This document shows, one piece after another, positions 8,886 through 16,929 of a stretch of DNA of 17,667 nucleotides. How positions within the stretch are numbered: position 1 is the stretch's first letter; every line of letters starts with the position of its first letter. The translations under genes were made by a program, and so were the position numbers. Source of the DNA: JBKBXU01 sp046313675 (lineage in GTDB: Bacteria > Bacteroidota > Bacteroidia > Cytophagales > Cytophagaceae); assembly GCA_046313675.1 (NCBI GenBank), contig JBKBXU010000053.1, forward strand, positions 1-17,667, given 5' to 3'. Under the pieces are notes generated by a model. It ran no database searches, was not told where the DNA came from, and worked only from the letters and a program-made list of their open reading frames with translations.

Positions 8886-11249
8886 ATGAAATTTCTTTTT
8901 AAAGTAATTAAAACTAATAAACTCAGATTGACAATAGGAATTTTGTCAATGGGTTTATTAGTTTTTTTTATTTTGCCTTCAGCCAGTTTTAAGGAACCAA
9001 CCTGCACTATTCTGGAAGATAAGAATGGTTACCTTTTGGGTGCAAAAATTGCTACCGATGGCCAATGGCGCTTTCCAGATGCGGAAGAAGTGCCCCAAAA
9101 GTTTGAAAAAGCCATAATCGCTTTTGAAGACAAAGACTTCCATAAACACCTCGGGGTGGATTTCCCGGCACTGGGAGCCGCCATGCTGTCAAACCTGAAA
9201 GCTAAAAGAATTGTCAGAGGAGGAAGTACATTGACCATGCAGACCATACGCCTGGCTAGGAAGAATCAAAAGAGAACCTTTTTAGAGAAATTCATTGAAA
9301 TATTTTCAGCCCTGAAACTGGATCTACTTTCCTCCAAAAACGACATTCTGAGAATGTACATCAGCCATGCACCTTTTGGCGGCAATGTTGTAGGGCTGGA
9401 AGCTGCATCCTGGCGATATTTTGGCCGTGGTGCCAATAAATTATCCTGGGCAGAATCTGCTACACTCGCAGTTTTACCAAACGCTCCTTCCTTGATCTTT
9501 CCTGGTAAAAACCAGGAAAAATTATTAATCAAGCGTAACAGACTGCTTCTTACCATGAGAGATCAGGGAATCATTGACAGCCTCACATGTCAGTTAGCAT
9601 TGGCTGAGCCTGTCCCCGGCCCTCCGCACCCACTTCCATCCATTGCCCCTCACCTGCTCGACCGAGCTGAAAAAGATGGTAAAAAAGGACAGAGAATTGT
9701 CACCTCACTTCAAACAAACTTGCAGGAAAGGGTGCAGACTATGGTGCAGCAACACCATGAAAGACTAAGGGCAAATGGCATACATAATGCGGCTGTATTG
9801 GTTGCTGACGTTGCTTCCGGAAAAGTGATTGCCTATTGTGGAAACGTGGGAAACCTCAAAACCGTCCGCAGTCCCCACGTTGATATAATTCACGCACCCA
9901 GAAGCACGGGCAGTATTTTAAAACCCTTTCTGTTCTCCATGATTGTAAACGAAGGAATGCTCCTTCCCGGTGCTCTTGTACCGGATATCCCTACCATAAT
10001 TGGAGGATATGCGCCTAAAAACTACAACCTCACCTACGATGGGGCAGTACCAATGAAAAATGCTATTTCCCGATCCTTAAATGTACCGGCTGTGCGACTG
10101 CTCCAGGAATATGGCATAGAGAAATTTCATCTCAACTTAAAGAAGATGGGAATGAGCACCCTTAAAAAACCGGCCTCGCATTACGGCCTTTCCCTGATCC
10201 TTGGAGGAGCAGAAGGAACCTTATGGGATTTGGCAGGCATATACCGAAATATGGCATTTACCTTAAATTACTACCATACGAGCTATGGTAAACACCCTGC
10301 CTATACTCCGTTGTCTTATACCAATGATAAAGTACCCATTCTGGAACAAAAATCAGCAAGTCCTGATGCAGGCGCTATATTTCTGACATTCGAAGCCATG
10401 AATGAGGTAAACCGCCCGGAAGAAGAATCAAACTGGAAGGATTTTTCTTCTGCCTACAAAATTGCCTGGAAAACCGGCACCAGCTTTGGGCACAGAGATG
10501 GATGGGCAATAGGTTGTACACCTCAGTACGTGGTGGCTGTGTGGGCAGGCAATGCCGATGGCGAAGGAAGGCCGGGGTTAACCGGTATTGATGCTGCCGG
10601 GCCTTTGCTATTTGATATATTTAAATTATTAAAATCACCCCGTTGGTTTACCCAACCGTTCAATGACATGAAAGAAACCATCACCTGCATCAGCAGCGGG
10701 TTCAGGGCATCTCCCAATTGTCCTGCAACCGACACACTATGGAGCCAAAAAGATAGCCACTACTCGCCTTCCTGCCCTTACCATGAAGTCGTTTTTCTTG
10801 ATCATAGCCTGAACTACCGGGTGAGCAGTGAATGTGAAAGCATAAACAATATGCAAAAAAGAAGCTGGTTTGTACTCCCTCCGATCATGGAATACTATTT
10901 TAAGAATAAAAATGTCCGTTATGCTCCCCTCCCCCCCTTTAGGCCGGGATGTGACCACATACAAAAGACAAAAGTACTGGATGTAATATACCCCCTCCCG
11001 GGAAGCCGGATTCACATTCCCGTTGAATTAGATGAAAGCCTGGGGAATACCGTTTTTGAAGTTGCCCATATCAATCCTGAGGCAAAAGTTTATTGGTATC
11101 TGAACGAGGAATTTCTTGGCACTACCCTTGAACATCACCAAATGGCAGTACAGCCGACAGCCGGCCAGCATAAATTAACGGTGATGGATGAAAAAGGAGT
11201 TGTCAAAGAGTTAAACTTTGAAATCATTCTTTCAGGGCAGGACAAATAA
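8886..11249 (+). CDS. pbpC: Penicillin-binding protein 1C (bifunctional glycosyltransferase/transpeptidase)
   Basis: This 787-residue inner-membrane class A penicillin-binding protein polymerises glycan from lipid II and may cross-link stem peptides. An N-terminal membrane anchor lies at 15-33. The GT51 glycosyltransferase domain (about 45-235) has the catalytic-Glu motif EDKDFHKHLG (E81), RGGSTLTMQ (111-119) and KNDILRMYI (151-159). The transpeptidase domain (about 300-585) has SILK (nucleophile S343), SLN (397-399) and KTGT (529-532), so all three active-site motifs are intact. A Cys-containing segment (C601, C612, C630) follows, then a C-terminal BiPBP_C-like Ig domain (about 697-785), which separates PBP1C from PBP1A/1B. 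AAGGGGA about 10 nt before the ATG may be a Shine-Dalgarno. The 28-nt gap after the alpha-2-macroglobulin gene suggests one operon, with PBP1C repairing the wall where the macroglobulin traps invading proteases; that functional link is a literature hypothesis. The gene faces the convergent GH9 gene. Confidence 0.95.
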   Translation: MKFLFKVIKTNKLRLTIGILSMGLLVFFILPSASFKEPTCTILEDKNGYLLGAKIATDGQWRFPDAEEVPQKFEKAIIAFEDKDFHKHLGVDFPALGAAMLSNLKAKRIVRGGSTLTMQTIRLARKNQKRTFLEKFIEIFSALKLDLLSSKNDILRMYISHAPFGGNVVGLEAASWRYFGRGANKLSWAESATLAVLPNAPSLIFPGKNQEKLLIKRNRLLLTMRDQGIIDSLTCQLALAEPVPGPPHPLPSIAPHLLDRAEKDGKKGQRIVTSLQTNLQERVQTMVQQHHERLRANGIHNAAVLVADVASGKVIAYCGNVGNLKTVRSPHVDIIHAPRSTGSILKPFLFSMIVNEGMLLPGALVPDIPTIIGGYAPKNYNLTYDGAVPMKNAISRSLNVPAVRLLQEYGIEKFHLNLKKMGMSTLKKPASHYGLSLILGGAEGTLWDLAGIYRNMAFTLNYYHTSYGKHPAYTPLSYTNDKVPILEQKSASPDAGAIFLTFEAMNEVNRPEEESNWKDFSSAYKIAWKTGTSFGHRDGWAIGCTPQYVVAVWAGNADGEGRPGLTGIDAAGPLLFDIFKLLKSPRWFTQPFNDMKETITCISSGFRASPNCPATDTLWSQKDSHYSPSCPYHEVVFLDHSLNYRVSSECESINNMQKRSWFVLPPIMEYYFKNKNVRYAPLPPFRPGCDHIQKTKVLDVIYPLPGSRIHIPVELDESLGNTVFEVAHINPEAKVYWYLNEEFLGTTLEHHQMAVQPTAGQHKLTVMDEKGVVKELNFEIILSGQDK

Positions 11250-11275
11250 AAAAAAGCAGGACTTTTACATCCTGC
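11248..11275 (-). terminator. Intrinsic terminator of the GH9 gene(s)
   Basis: Read on the - strand, GCAGGA, an 8-nt loop and TCCTGC (11275-11256) are followed by eight T residues (11255-11248), a canonical intrinsic terminator. It lies 42 nt past the stop of the downstream GH9 gene. On the + strand the same hairpin has A residues before it and CTCTCACCC after it, so it is not a good terminator for pbpC. The - strand T-tract overlaps the last two bases of the pbpC stop codon (TAA at 11247-11249). Confidence 0.75.
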
Positions 11276-11317
11276 CTCTCACCCAAAAGCAATTCTCGGA
11301 AACAACTATTGAATTAT

Positions 11318-13810
11318 TTACTTTTTGACACTTGCACCTTTTTCCCCACTAACATTTATAAAATAAATACCTCCGGGAAGCTGACTGATATTAATAATTT
11401 TCTTTACAAAAGAATCACCATTTACAGAATGTTCTGAAACTATGCGTCCTTTGATGTCAGAAATTCTTATGATCACATGCCCTGCATCCTGACAAACGAT
11501 GCTCACCTCTTCCCTTGCCGGGTTTGGAAAGACTTCAAAAGATACTCCTTCAGTTTTATTTTTAATATTAGTTTGTATAACCTCTGGCACGGTATATTCA
11601 GGAACATAATTAGCCCCTGCCAATATACCTTCTATACCACCAGCCATGTAAGCAACGGCAGCCGTATAGTTTATGGCAGGTTCATTAGAAGAGTAACTAC
11701 AATATGAATCATTGTACCTCATGGCAGGGTTAGGGGAAATATATCCCCAACAATTTTCATTAGCTACAGGATACCGATTGGCGCCTCCAACCACCATACC
11801 TGGAAGCGGATCCGTAACGGATGGTGTTGCTTCAGAAATACGGTGATGCGGGTACATAGGAGTCTTTTGGCCAAATCCTGTCACATATGAATAGCCAATA
11901 GGATTACGTCCAATTACATAATCCAGATTCCCTATGGCTGCATCAAGATACAAGTGTTCACCGGTCAAACGGTAAGCTTGCAGTAATACCAGTGCCTGAT
12001 TGCCTGCTACGGCATTACTCCCCCACCTGAAATCATTTTCCTGATGCCCCATAACTACATCATATGGCGAATTAATATAATGGTTTCTAAGTTGATTCGC
12101 CAGAACAACTAACCTGTTTTTCATTAAGGTAGTATCCGCATAACCCTTTTCGTTCAATTGCTTTCTAAAATTAACCAATGAAATTAACCCAAGAGTATTT
12201 ACAGTACCCCAGTTAGGCACATTAAACGTACTGCTAAGGACAGGCCTGCTCTCATAATAATTATCATCTCTTGTTGTAATGTATAATTCACAAGTAGCCC
12301 AGTCATATTCATCACTAGGATCTCCTGCGCCATACTGCCCGGTTGTAATTCCGGCAGGATTTGAAAATCGTACGTCCGGATTATTAACTCCCCAGTTGTA
12401 TGCATAAACAGCAGCATTAAGACAAGAGTCTGCAAAACCCGGAAGTTCATTTTCAAACTTTTTAAAAACCCGGTAAGACTGAGCCATAACTGCGGCAAAA
12501 TCAAAAGTTGCAGGAGAGCTTTTTGCAACGGCATATCGAGTGGCTGAATATTCATGAGGCATCACCGTAGGAGCAAAATCTGCATCCGTAATTTTATGAT
12601 AAACACCTCCATCATTAGGATCCTGTGCCGTAAGCATCCAACGGATGTTCCACAAAGCTTCATCAAGGATATCTGGAAGACTATTTGTACTTTCAGGAAT
12701 AAATGTATTCAAAGTATCAAACATTTCCGGGAAATGCTCATATAAGGCCAAGAGAGAGTAAGTAGTAATTCCTGAGTTAACAATATATTTATTAAAGTCA
12801 CCGGCATCGTACCACCCACGTGGAGATGCAAAGATGTAGCCTTCTGGCCTTTGAGCAGAAGCAGCAGAAGAATGAACTTCAACCTCTAAATCAGGATGTG
12901 CTTTAGGCCTGGTATAATCTCCGCCCCAGGGAGCTTCTATAGCCATGGAAGCCCTGTTGAGATAATAGGATTTCAATAACCCTTTCGTTAATGGAACATG
13001 AATTTTTTCCGCAATTTTAAAAGAGTTAGAATACTCGCTGCCAATATTTATATAGAAAGTTCCCTCTTGAGTAAAATCAGAAAAATCTAACTTTCGTACC
13101 ATTTTATTGGCTGGATCCCAAAATGCTTCTACTTCCAAATCCCCTTCATAAAGAATTTCAGATTTATCCTCAGAAACTATATAGAAAGTTTCTTCCTCAT
13201 CAAAACTGCTTACCATGGCCACCTTTCTTTCGGATGGATAAAAACCAATCTGATTAAGATTAATTTCTTTTGCAGGAGGAGGCAGAGATACCTCAGAACC
13301 AATTTTCAAATTAGTAAATGTCACGGTACCCGTATATCCGGGTCCTCCGGGGTTAAAATAAACCAGGATTCTGTGAATGTTGGCAATATCTACTGTGGCA
13401 TTGGATGGAAACGTCTGATTAAATTTTCCAGTAAAATCGAAATAAAAAGTATTAAATTCCGAACCAGACCGAACCCCCACAACCACAGGTGTAGCATTGG
13501 TAACATTTCCATCTTCATCAACAAAGTCAATACGAACTCCCAAATTGGAAACAGCTTTAATATCCATTTGCAAAAAAGGGTGATCTGTCAAGTCGAGTTT
13601 AGAAAATGAATAACTGAAATTCTGATAGTCTTGCCCTACATTGGTTGCATAAACTCTTAATTCAGGTTCAGTAGTAGCTAAAAAGAAATATCCTGTACCT
13701 TGAGTCCAATTGTCTTTACTACTAAAGTCATCGCTGTACCCAGTTTGCGATTGCGCCTTTAAATGACAGCAGCCAAAAATGGCAAAATATAGAAGTAGAA
13801 TTTTTTTCAT
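11318..13810 (-). CDS. Secreted glycoside hydrolase family 9 (endoglucanase-type) with T9SS sorting domain, slightly truncated C-terminus
   Basis: This is a predicted endo-beta-glucanase acting outside the cell on cellulose or related beta-glucan. I start it at the ATG at 13810 (830 residues): the frame extends three codons to a TTG at 13819, but MKKILLLYFAIFGCCHLKAQ is a complete signal peptide. Domains in order are a beta-sandwich resembling a carbohydrate-binding module (about 24-172), a CelD_N-like Ig domain opening with INLNQIGFYP (183-192), the GH9 (alpha/alpha)6 catalytic domain (about 272-730), and a T9SS type A sorting domain opening with FEVFPNPA (about 758-830). Expected GH9 residues are intact: WYDAGD with D335 and D338 (base), PHHR (H655/H656), and SNE with E710 (acid). 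The protein ends GASVKK and then TAA; the next in-frame codons read IIQ and TAG, which aligns with the KKLIVQ end of the neighbouring paralogue. The conserved last four residues are therefore missing, probably through a TTA-to-TAA change. Whether export survives is unknown. Confidence 0.92.
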   Translation of the reverse strand: MKKILLLYFAIFGCCHLKAQSQTGYSDDFSSKDNWTQGTGYFFLATTEPELRVYATNVGQDYQNFSYSFSKLDLTDHPFLQMDIKAVSNLGVRIDFVDEDGNVTNATPVVVGVRSGSEFNTFYFDFTGKFNQTFPSNATVDIANIHRILVYFNPGGPGYTGTVTFTNLKIGSEVSLPPPAKEINLNQIGFYPSERKVAMVSSFDEEETFYIVSEDKSEILYEGDLEVEAFWDPANKMVRKLDFSDFTQEGTFYINIGSEYSNSFKIAEKIHVPLTKGLLKSYYLNRASMAIEAPWGGDYTRPKAHPDLEVEVHSSAASAQRPEGYIFASPRGWYDAGDFNKYIVNSGITTYSLLALYEHFPEMFDTLNTFIPESTNSLPDILDEALWNIRWMLTAQDPNDGGVYHKITDADFAPTVMPHEYSATRYAVAKSSPATFDFAAVMAQSYRVFKKFENELPGFADSCLNAAVYAYNWGVNNPDVRFSNPAGITTGQYGAGDPSDEYDWATCELYITTRDDNYYESRPVLSSTFNVPNWGTVNTLGLISLVNFRKQLNEKGYADTTLMKNRLVVLANQLRNHYINSPYDVVMGHQENDFRWGSNAVAGNQALVLLQAYRLTGEHLYLDAAIGNLDYVIGRNPIGYSYVTGFGQKTPMYPHHRISEATPSVTDPLPGMVVGGANRYPVANENCWGYISPNPAMRYNDSYCSYSSNEPAINYTAAVAYMAGGIEGILAGANYVPEYTVPEVIQTNIKNKTEGVSFEVFPNPAREEVSIVCQDAGHVIIRISDIKGRIVSEHSVNGDSFVKKIINISQLPGGIYFINVSGEKGASVKK

Positions 13811-13819
13811 ATTTTTCAA

Positions 13820-13904
13820 AATTCAAAAGGTGTTATATAGACACAAAGATATTAGCATTCACTATCAAAAACCAGACCACTTTTTAGTTAGTTAAACAAG
13901 AACC
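13820..13904. other. Short spacer between the two GH9 genes
   Basis: These 85 nt separate the stop of the upstream GH9 gene (13905) from the translated frame of the downstream one. I find no convincing hairpin terminator here. On the - strand TATCTTTG (13851-13844) matches the Bacteroidota -7 consensus TAnnTTTG. The only upstream TTTG (13869-13866) is 14 nt away rather than 19-20, so a separate promoter is weakly supported. Read-through from the upstream gene is the simpler reading. Confidence 0.4.
13844..13851 (-). promoter_or_regulatory. Possible -7 promoter element for the downstream GH9 gene
   Basis: TATCTTTG on the - strand fits TAnnTTTG, the primary-sigma -7 box of Bacteroidota, and lies 33 nt upstream of the chosen ATG at 13810. 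The -33 partner is poorly placed (TTTG with only a 14-nt spacer). An 8-mer of this kind occurs by chance in AT-rich DNA. Confidence 0.25.
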
Positions 13905-16418
13905 TTATTGAACAATTAATTTTTTAAAGACTTTTCCATGCTCAGAAATTACCGTTACAAAATAGATTCCGGCAGGCAATCCGGAAACATCTGCATCCAC
14001 CTCAACACCTGAGCCAGCATGGCCTGATGATTGCATTTCCATTACGATTTTACCTGTAAAATCAGAAATTAAAACATCCATATGGGCTGCATTTTCAGTT
14101 CTTATTTTAACATGACTGCTTGCAGGATTAGGAAATAAATTTACCGTAAAATCTAAGGATGTACTTTCCTTTACGGAAGAAATTACTTTGGGTTCTGTAT
14201 ATCCAGGAGTATATGTGGCATTGGAAAAAACAGCCTCAATGCCTCCAGCCAGATATGCAACCGCAGCTGTATAATTAATAGCCGGTTCATTTGAAGCCCA
14301 ACTACAATAAGAATCTACATAGGATAGTGCAGGCATGGATGAAGGATAACCTGGGCAACGGTCGTTCTGATTGGGATTTGGGCCACCTACAACCATCCCC
14401 GGTACCGGCCCCGTATTTGAATGATTCGATATTCTGTGATGTGGATTCATTGGGGAATTACTTCCAAATCCTGTCACAAAGGAAAAACCTAATCCATTTC
14501 TACCCATTACATAATCTAGGTTAGCCAATGCTGCGTACAAAAAGCTTGAATCTCCACTCACCTTAAATTGTTGTAATAAAATTAAACCTTGATTCCCAGC
14601 TATGGCATTACTCCCCCAATTAAAGTCTCCATTATTCATTCCTAACGAAACTTTATAAGCAGAACCACTCTCCTGATGATTCTTTAAACCATCTGCAAGA
14701 TTTTTTAGACGAGTTTTCATGGTAGTAGTATCCGCATATCCTGCTGTATTCAAACGCTTTCGATTATGAACCAAGGTAACAAGACCAAGGGAATTTACAT
14801 CTCTCCATCCAGGCACGCCGAAACCTGAATTTAATTGTGCTCTTTTGTAGAATTGATCATCTCGCGTGGCCGCATATAACTCCATTTCGGCCCATACAAA
14901 CTCATCCCGAACATTCGTATCATCATATTCCCCTGTAGAAATACCACTAGGATTTGTAAAAAAAATACCTGGATTTTTCTCTGCCCAGCTGTATGCCCGC
15001 AGTGCTGCATTAATACAAGAATCTGCCAAACCAGGCAATTCATCCTCAAATCCGGAAAATATTCTATAAGACTGAGCCATAACTGCTGCAAAATTCAGCG
15101 TTGCCGCTGTGCTCTTTTTTACAGCATACCGGGTATGATTATATTCATGAGGCAATCCACCATGTGAAAAATCAGCATCTGTGATTTTATGATAAACTCC
15201 CCAATCATTCGGATCTTGGGTAATCAACAGCCAGCGTACATTCCATAAAGCCTCATCCAATATATCAGGTAAGTTATTATTTGTCTCTGGGATATTAACT
15301 TTCAAGGTATCAAAGAACTTAGGAAAATGCTCATATAATGCAAGCATAGAATAAGTAGTAATCCCTGAATTAACTACATATTTATTGTAATCACCAGCAT
15401 CATACCATCCTCTTGGTGATTCTATAATGGTTCCGGTAGGCCTGCTTGTAGATGCGGCAGAAGAGTGAATTAAAACCTCATCATCAGGGTGTGCCAATGG
15501 CCTCACCCAGTCCTCACCATAAGGAGCCTCAATCGCCATGCTGGCCCGATTATAATAAAAGGACTTAATTAATCCTTTGGATAAACCTAAGTGCACATGA
15601 TTTTCTATAGTAAATAAAGGACTTACTTCCTCTCCTACCCTAAGATAATATTTACCCGGTTCTTTATAAGATGAAAAATCGGCAATACGAACCCTTTCGC
15701 CAGAATATCCCCATTCTCGTTCTTCTTCAAGCTCTCCTTCAAATACCACATCTTCCATGTCTTCCGAAAGAATATGAAAATTATCTACATGTGCGGATGC
15801 AACTACAGCATTTTTTCTCCATTCAGGATAAAAACCAATTTGATTTAACTTAATTTCGGTCGGAGGAGGAGGCACATCGGTTTCAGACCCTATTCGTAAG
15901 TTTCTAAAAAAAACAGACCCTGTAAAGGTAGGGTTGCCGCCATCATTCAGATAAACTATGAGTCTGTTAATCTGTTGGGGATTTACATGCACTGCAGGAT
16001 CTAAAGGAACTCCTGTATGACTCCATCCCATTCGAAATCTTCCAGCATAACTATACGTATAAGTAGTATATTCATTATTAACAGTAACTGTAGAAGGCAT
16101 AAGATTGGTAGAATTACCATTGACATCCTCCAAGTCAATCCGAACCCGTGGAGAACCGGATCCTGAACGAATCTCTACCTGCACATGTGGGTACGTTCTT
16201 AAGTCAAGGGTAGGGAAACTATAACTAAAACTCTGATATGTTGCACCTACATTGGAGGCACTGACTTGCAACTCTTCCTCATTATAATGCGACAAGGTAT
16301 AACCATTGCCACCTTGCCAGTTGGAGATATCATCAAAATCATCAATGTGGCCGTCTTGTGCCTTACAAAAACCGGCCACAAAAATCAGGCAAATCATTAA
16401 TTTATAGTAGCGCTTCAT
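13905..16418 (-). CDS. Secreted glycoside hydrolase family 9 (endoglucanase-type) with intact T9SS sorting domain
   Basis: This is a paralogue of the next gene on the - strand, with the same domain order and a predicted role in extracellular beta-glucan or cellulose hydrolysis. The ATG at 16418 gives 837 residues beginning MKRYYKLMICLIFVAGFCKA, a good signal peptide. A TTG-initiated extension to 16481 would bury that signal behind 21 residues and overlap the promoter, so I reject it. Domains are a beta-sandwich binding-type domain (about 24-180), a PPPP linker, a CelD_N-like Ig domain from IKLNQIGFYP (189-198), the GH9 catalytic domain (about 278-732), and a T9SS type A sorting domain from VNLFPNPASSHV to KVFKKLIVQ (about 757-837). 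Catalytic-site residues are present: WYDAGD with D340 and D343, PHHR (H660/H661), and SNE with E711. Long blocks match the paralogue almost exactly, for example NEPAINYTAAVAY and ILDEALWN, pointing to tandem duplication followed by marked divergence, strongest in the N-terminal and sorting domains. A consensus promoter lies 45 nt upstream. Confidence 0.94.
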   Translation of the reverse strand: MKRYYKLMICLIFVAGFCKAQDGHIDDFDDISNWQGGNGYTLSHYNEEELQVSASNVGATYQSFSYSFPTLDLRTYPHVQVEIRSGSGSPRVRIDLEDVNGNSTNLMPSTVTVNNEYTTYTYSYAGRFRMGWSHTGVPLDPAVHVNPQQINRLIVYLNDGGNPTFTGSVFFRNLRIGSETDVPPPPTEIKLNQIGFYPEWRKNAVVASAHVDNFHILSEDMEDVVFEGELEEEREWGYSGERVRIADFSSYKEPGKYYLRVGEEVSPLFTIENHVHLGLSKGLIKSFYYNRASMAIEAPYGEDWVRPLAHPDDEVLIHSSAASTSRPTGTIIESPRGWYDAGDYNKYVVNSGITTYSMLALYEHFPKFFDTLKVNIPETNNNLPDILDEALWNVRWLLITQDPNDWGVYHKITDADFSHGGLPHEYNHTRYAVKKSTAATLNFAAVMAQSYRIFSGFEDELPGLADSCINAALRAYSWAEKNPGIFFTNPSGISTGEYDDTNVRDEFVWAEMELYAATRDDQFYKRAQLNSGFGVPGWRDVNSLGLVTLVHNRKRLNTAGYADTTTMKTRLKNLADGLKNHQESGSAYKVSLGMNNGDFNWGSNAIAGNQGLILLQQFKVSGDSSFLYAALANLDYVMGRNGLGFSFVTGFGSNSPMNPHHRISNHSNTGPVPGMVVGGPNPNQNDRCPGYPSSMPALSYVDSYCSWASNEPAINYTAAVAYLAGGIEAVFSNATYTPGYTEPKVISSVKESTSLDFTVNLFPNPASSHVKIRTENAAHMDVLISDFTGKIVMEMQSSGHAGSGVEVDADVSGLPAGIYFVTVISEHGKVFKKLIVQ

Positions 16419-16462
16419 ATCGATTATTTTAATTTTAGAATGATTTATTTGTACTATCCTCA

Positions 16463-16494
16463 CAAATATAAGCAAACACAATCAAATAATCAAA
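16463..16494 (-). promoter_or_regulatory. Bacteroidota-type promoter for the GH9 gene pair
   Basis: Read on the - strand, TTTG (16494-16491), a 20-nt spacer, and TATATTTG (16470-16463) match the Bacteroidota primary-sigma consensus TTTG-N19/20-TAnnTTTG in both boxes. Transcription would start a few bases downstream, leaving a leader of about 35-40 nt before the ATG at 16418. This placement also argues against the TTG start at 16481, which would lie inside the promoter. Confidence 0.6.
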
Positions 16495-16539
16495 TGTAAA
16501 TTATTGATAATCAATCTATTAAATTAATAGCTGAGGCGC

Positions 16540-16918
16540 TTAAGAAACATTTACTAAAATATGTAGAATACTGATATAACATAATTTATAACAATTATAA
16601 AGCCTTACCTTAAGGCGCATACATATCATATAAAGTTCTTGTAAAAGTTCAATTATAATTTTAACTATAAAGTATTTTTTTCCACTCCTTGGATGTGAGT
16701 TTAGGGAATTACTGTTAGCAATGGCATCAAGCACCTTTCTTTTAAATGCCCTAGCATGTTTTTTGATGTAAGCCCAACTTTTCAGAGAGCTGCATGATAG
16801 GAAATAAAAATTAATACTATCGCCCCAAAATATAGGCCTTTTCTAAACCTTCTGTAGGGTTTTGTTTTACCCATTGTAATTTTTGTTTGCTTTTACTCCT
16901 TGCGCCAGATGGAGAAAA
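16540..16918 (-). pseudogene. Possible frameshifted gene remnant, family not recognised
   Basis: On the - strand one frame reads NFSPSGARSKSKQKLQWVKQ then NPTEGLEKAYILGR and stops at 16817-16819. A second frame is open from 16842 and reads IFWGDSINFYFLSCSSLKSW, AYIKKHARAFKRKVLDAIAN, SNSLNSHPRSGKKYF, then an I/L/Y-rich tail to the stop at 16540. The two overlap at 16817-16842, so one frameshift would join them as a single product of about 125 residues. The mixed composition (W, H, P, G, R) is unlike the low-complexity shadows elsewhere. Neither frame has a good start codon near its beginning. I do not recognise the family, and chance remains possible. Confidence 0.25.
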
Positions 16919-16929
16919 ATTAGCGAAAG

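Larger units (their letters stand above)
16419..16929. other. 511-nt AT-rich region with a promoter and a possible gene remnant
   Basis: No intact gene is recognisable. The left part carries the promoter for the GH9 pair (16463-16494). A small hairpin GCCTTA-CCT-TAAGGC lies at 16602-16616. The rest contains two overlapping - strand reading frames (16540-16842 and 16817-16933) that together look like a decayed coding sequence, described separately. Confidence 0.5.

Noticed and set aside
12199..12555. 118-residue - strand frame inside the downstream GH9 gene
   Set aside because: It overlaps the catalytic domain in another frame, and the same region of the paralogue gives a similar shifted frame, as expected from shared codons rather than a second gene.
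13811..13819. TTG start three codons upstream of the downstream GH9 gene
   Set aside because: The ATG at 13810 gives a complete signal peptide; the TTG adds only three residues and has no ribosome-binding support.
16419..16481. TTG-initiated 21-residue N-terminal extension of the upstream GH9 gene
   Set aside because: It would overlap the consensus promoter and place non-signal residues before an evident signal peptide.
16602..16616. Hairpin GCCTTA-CCT-TAAGGC
   Set aside because: Six base pairs with no T-tract or nearby gene end; it may be chance within the possible remnant.
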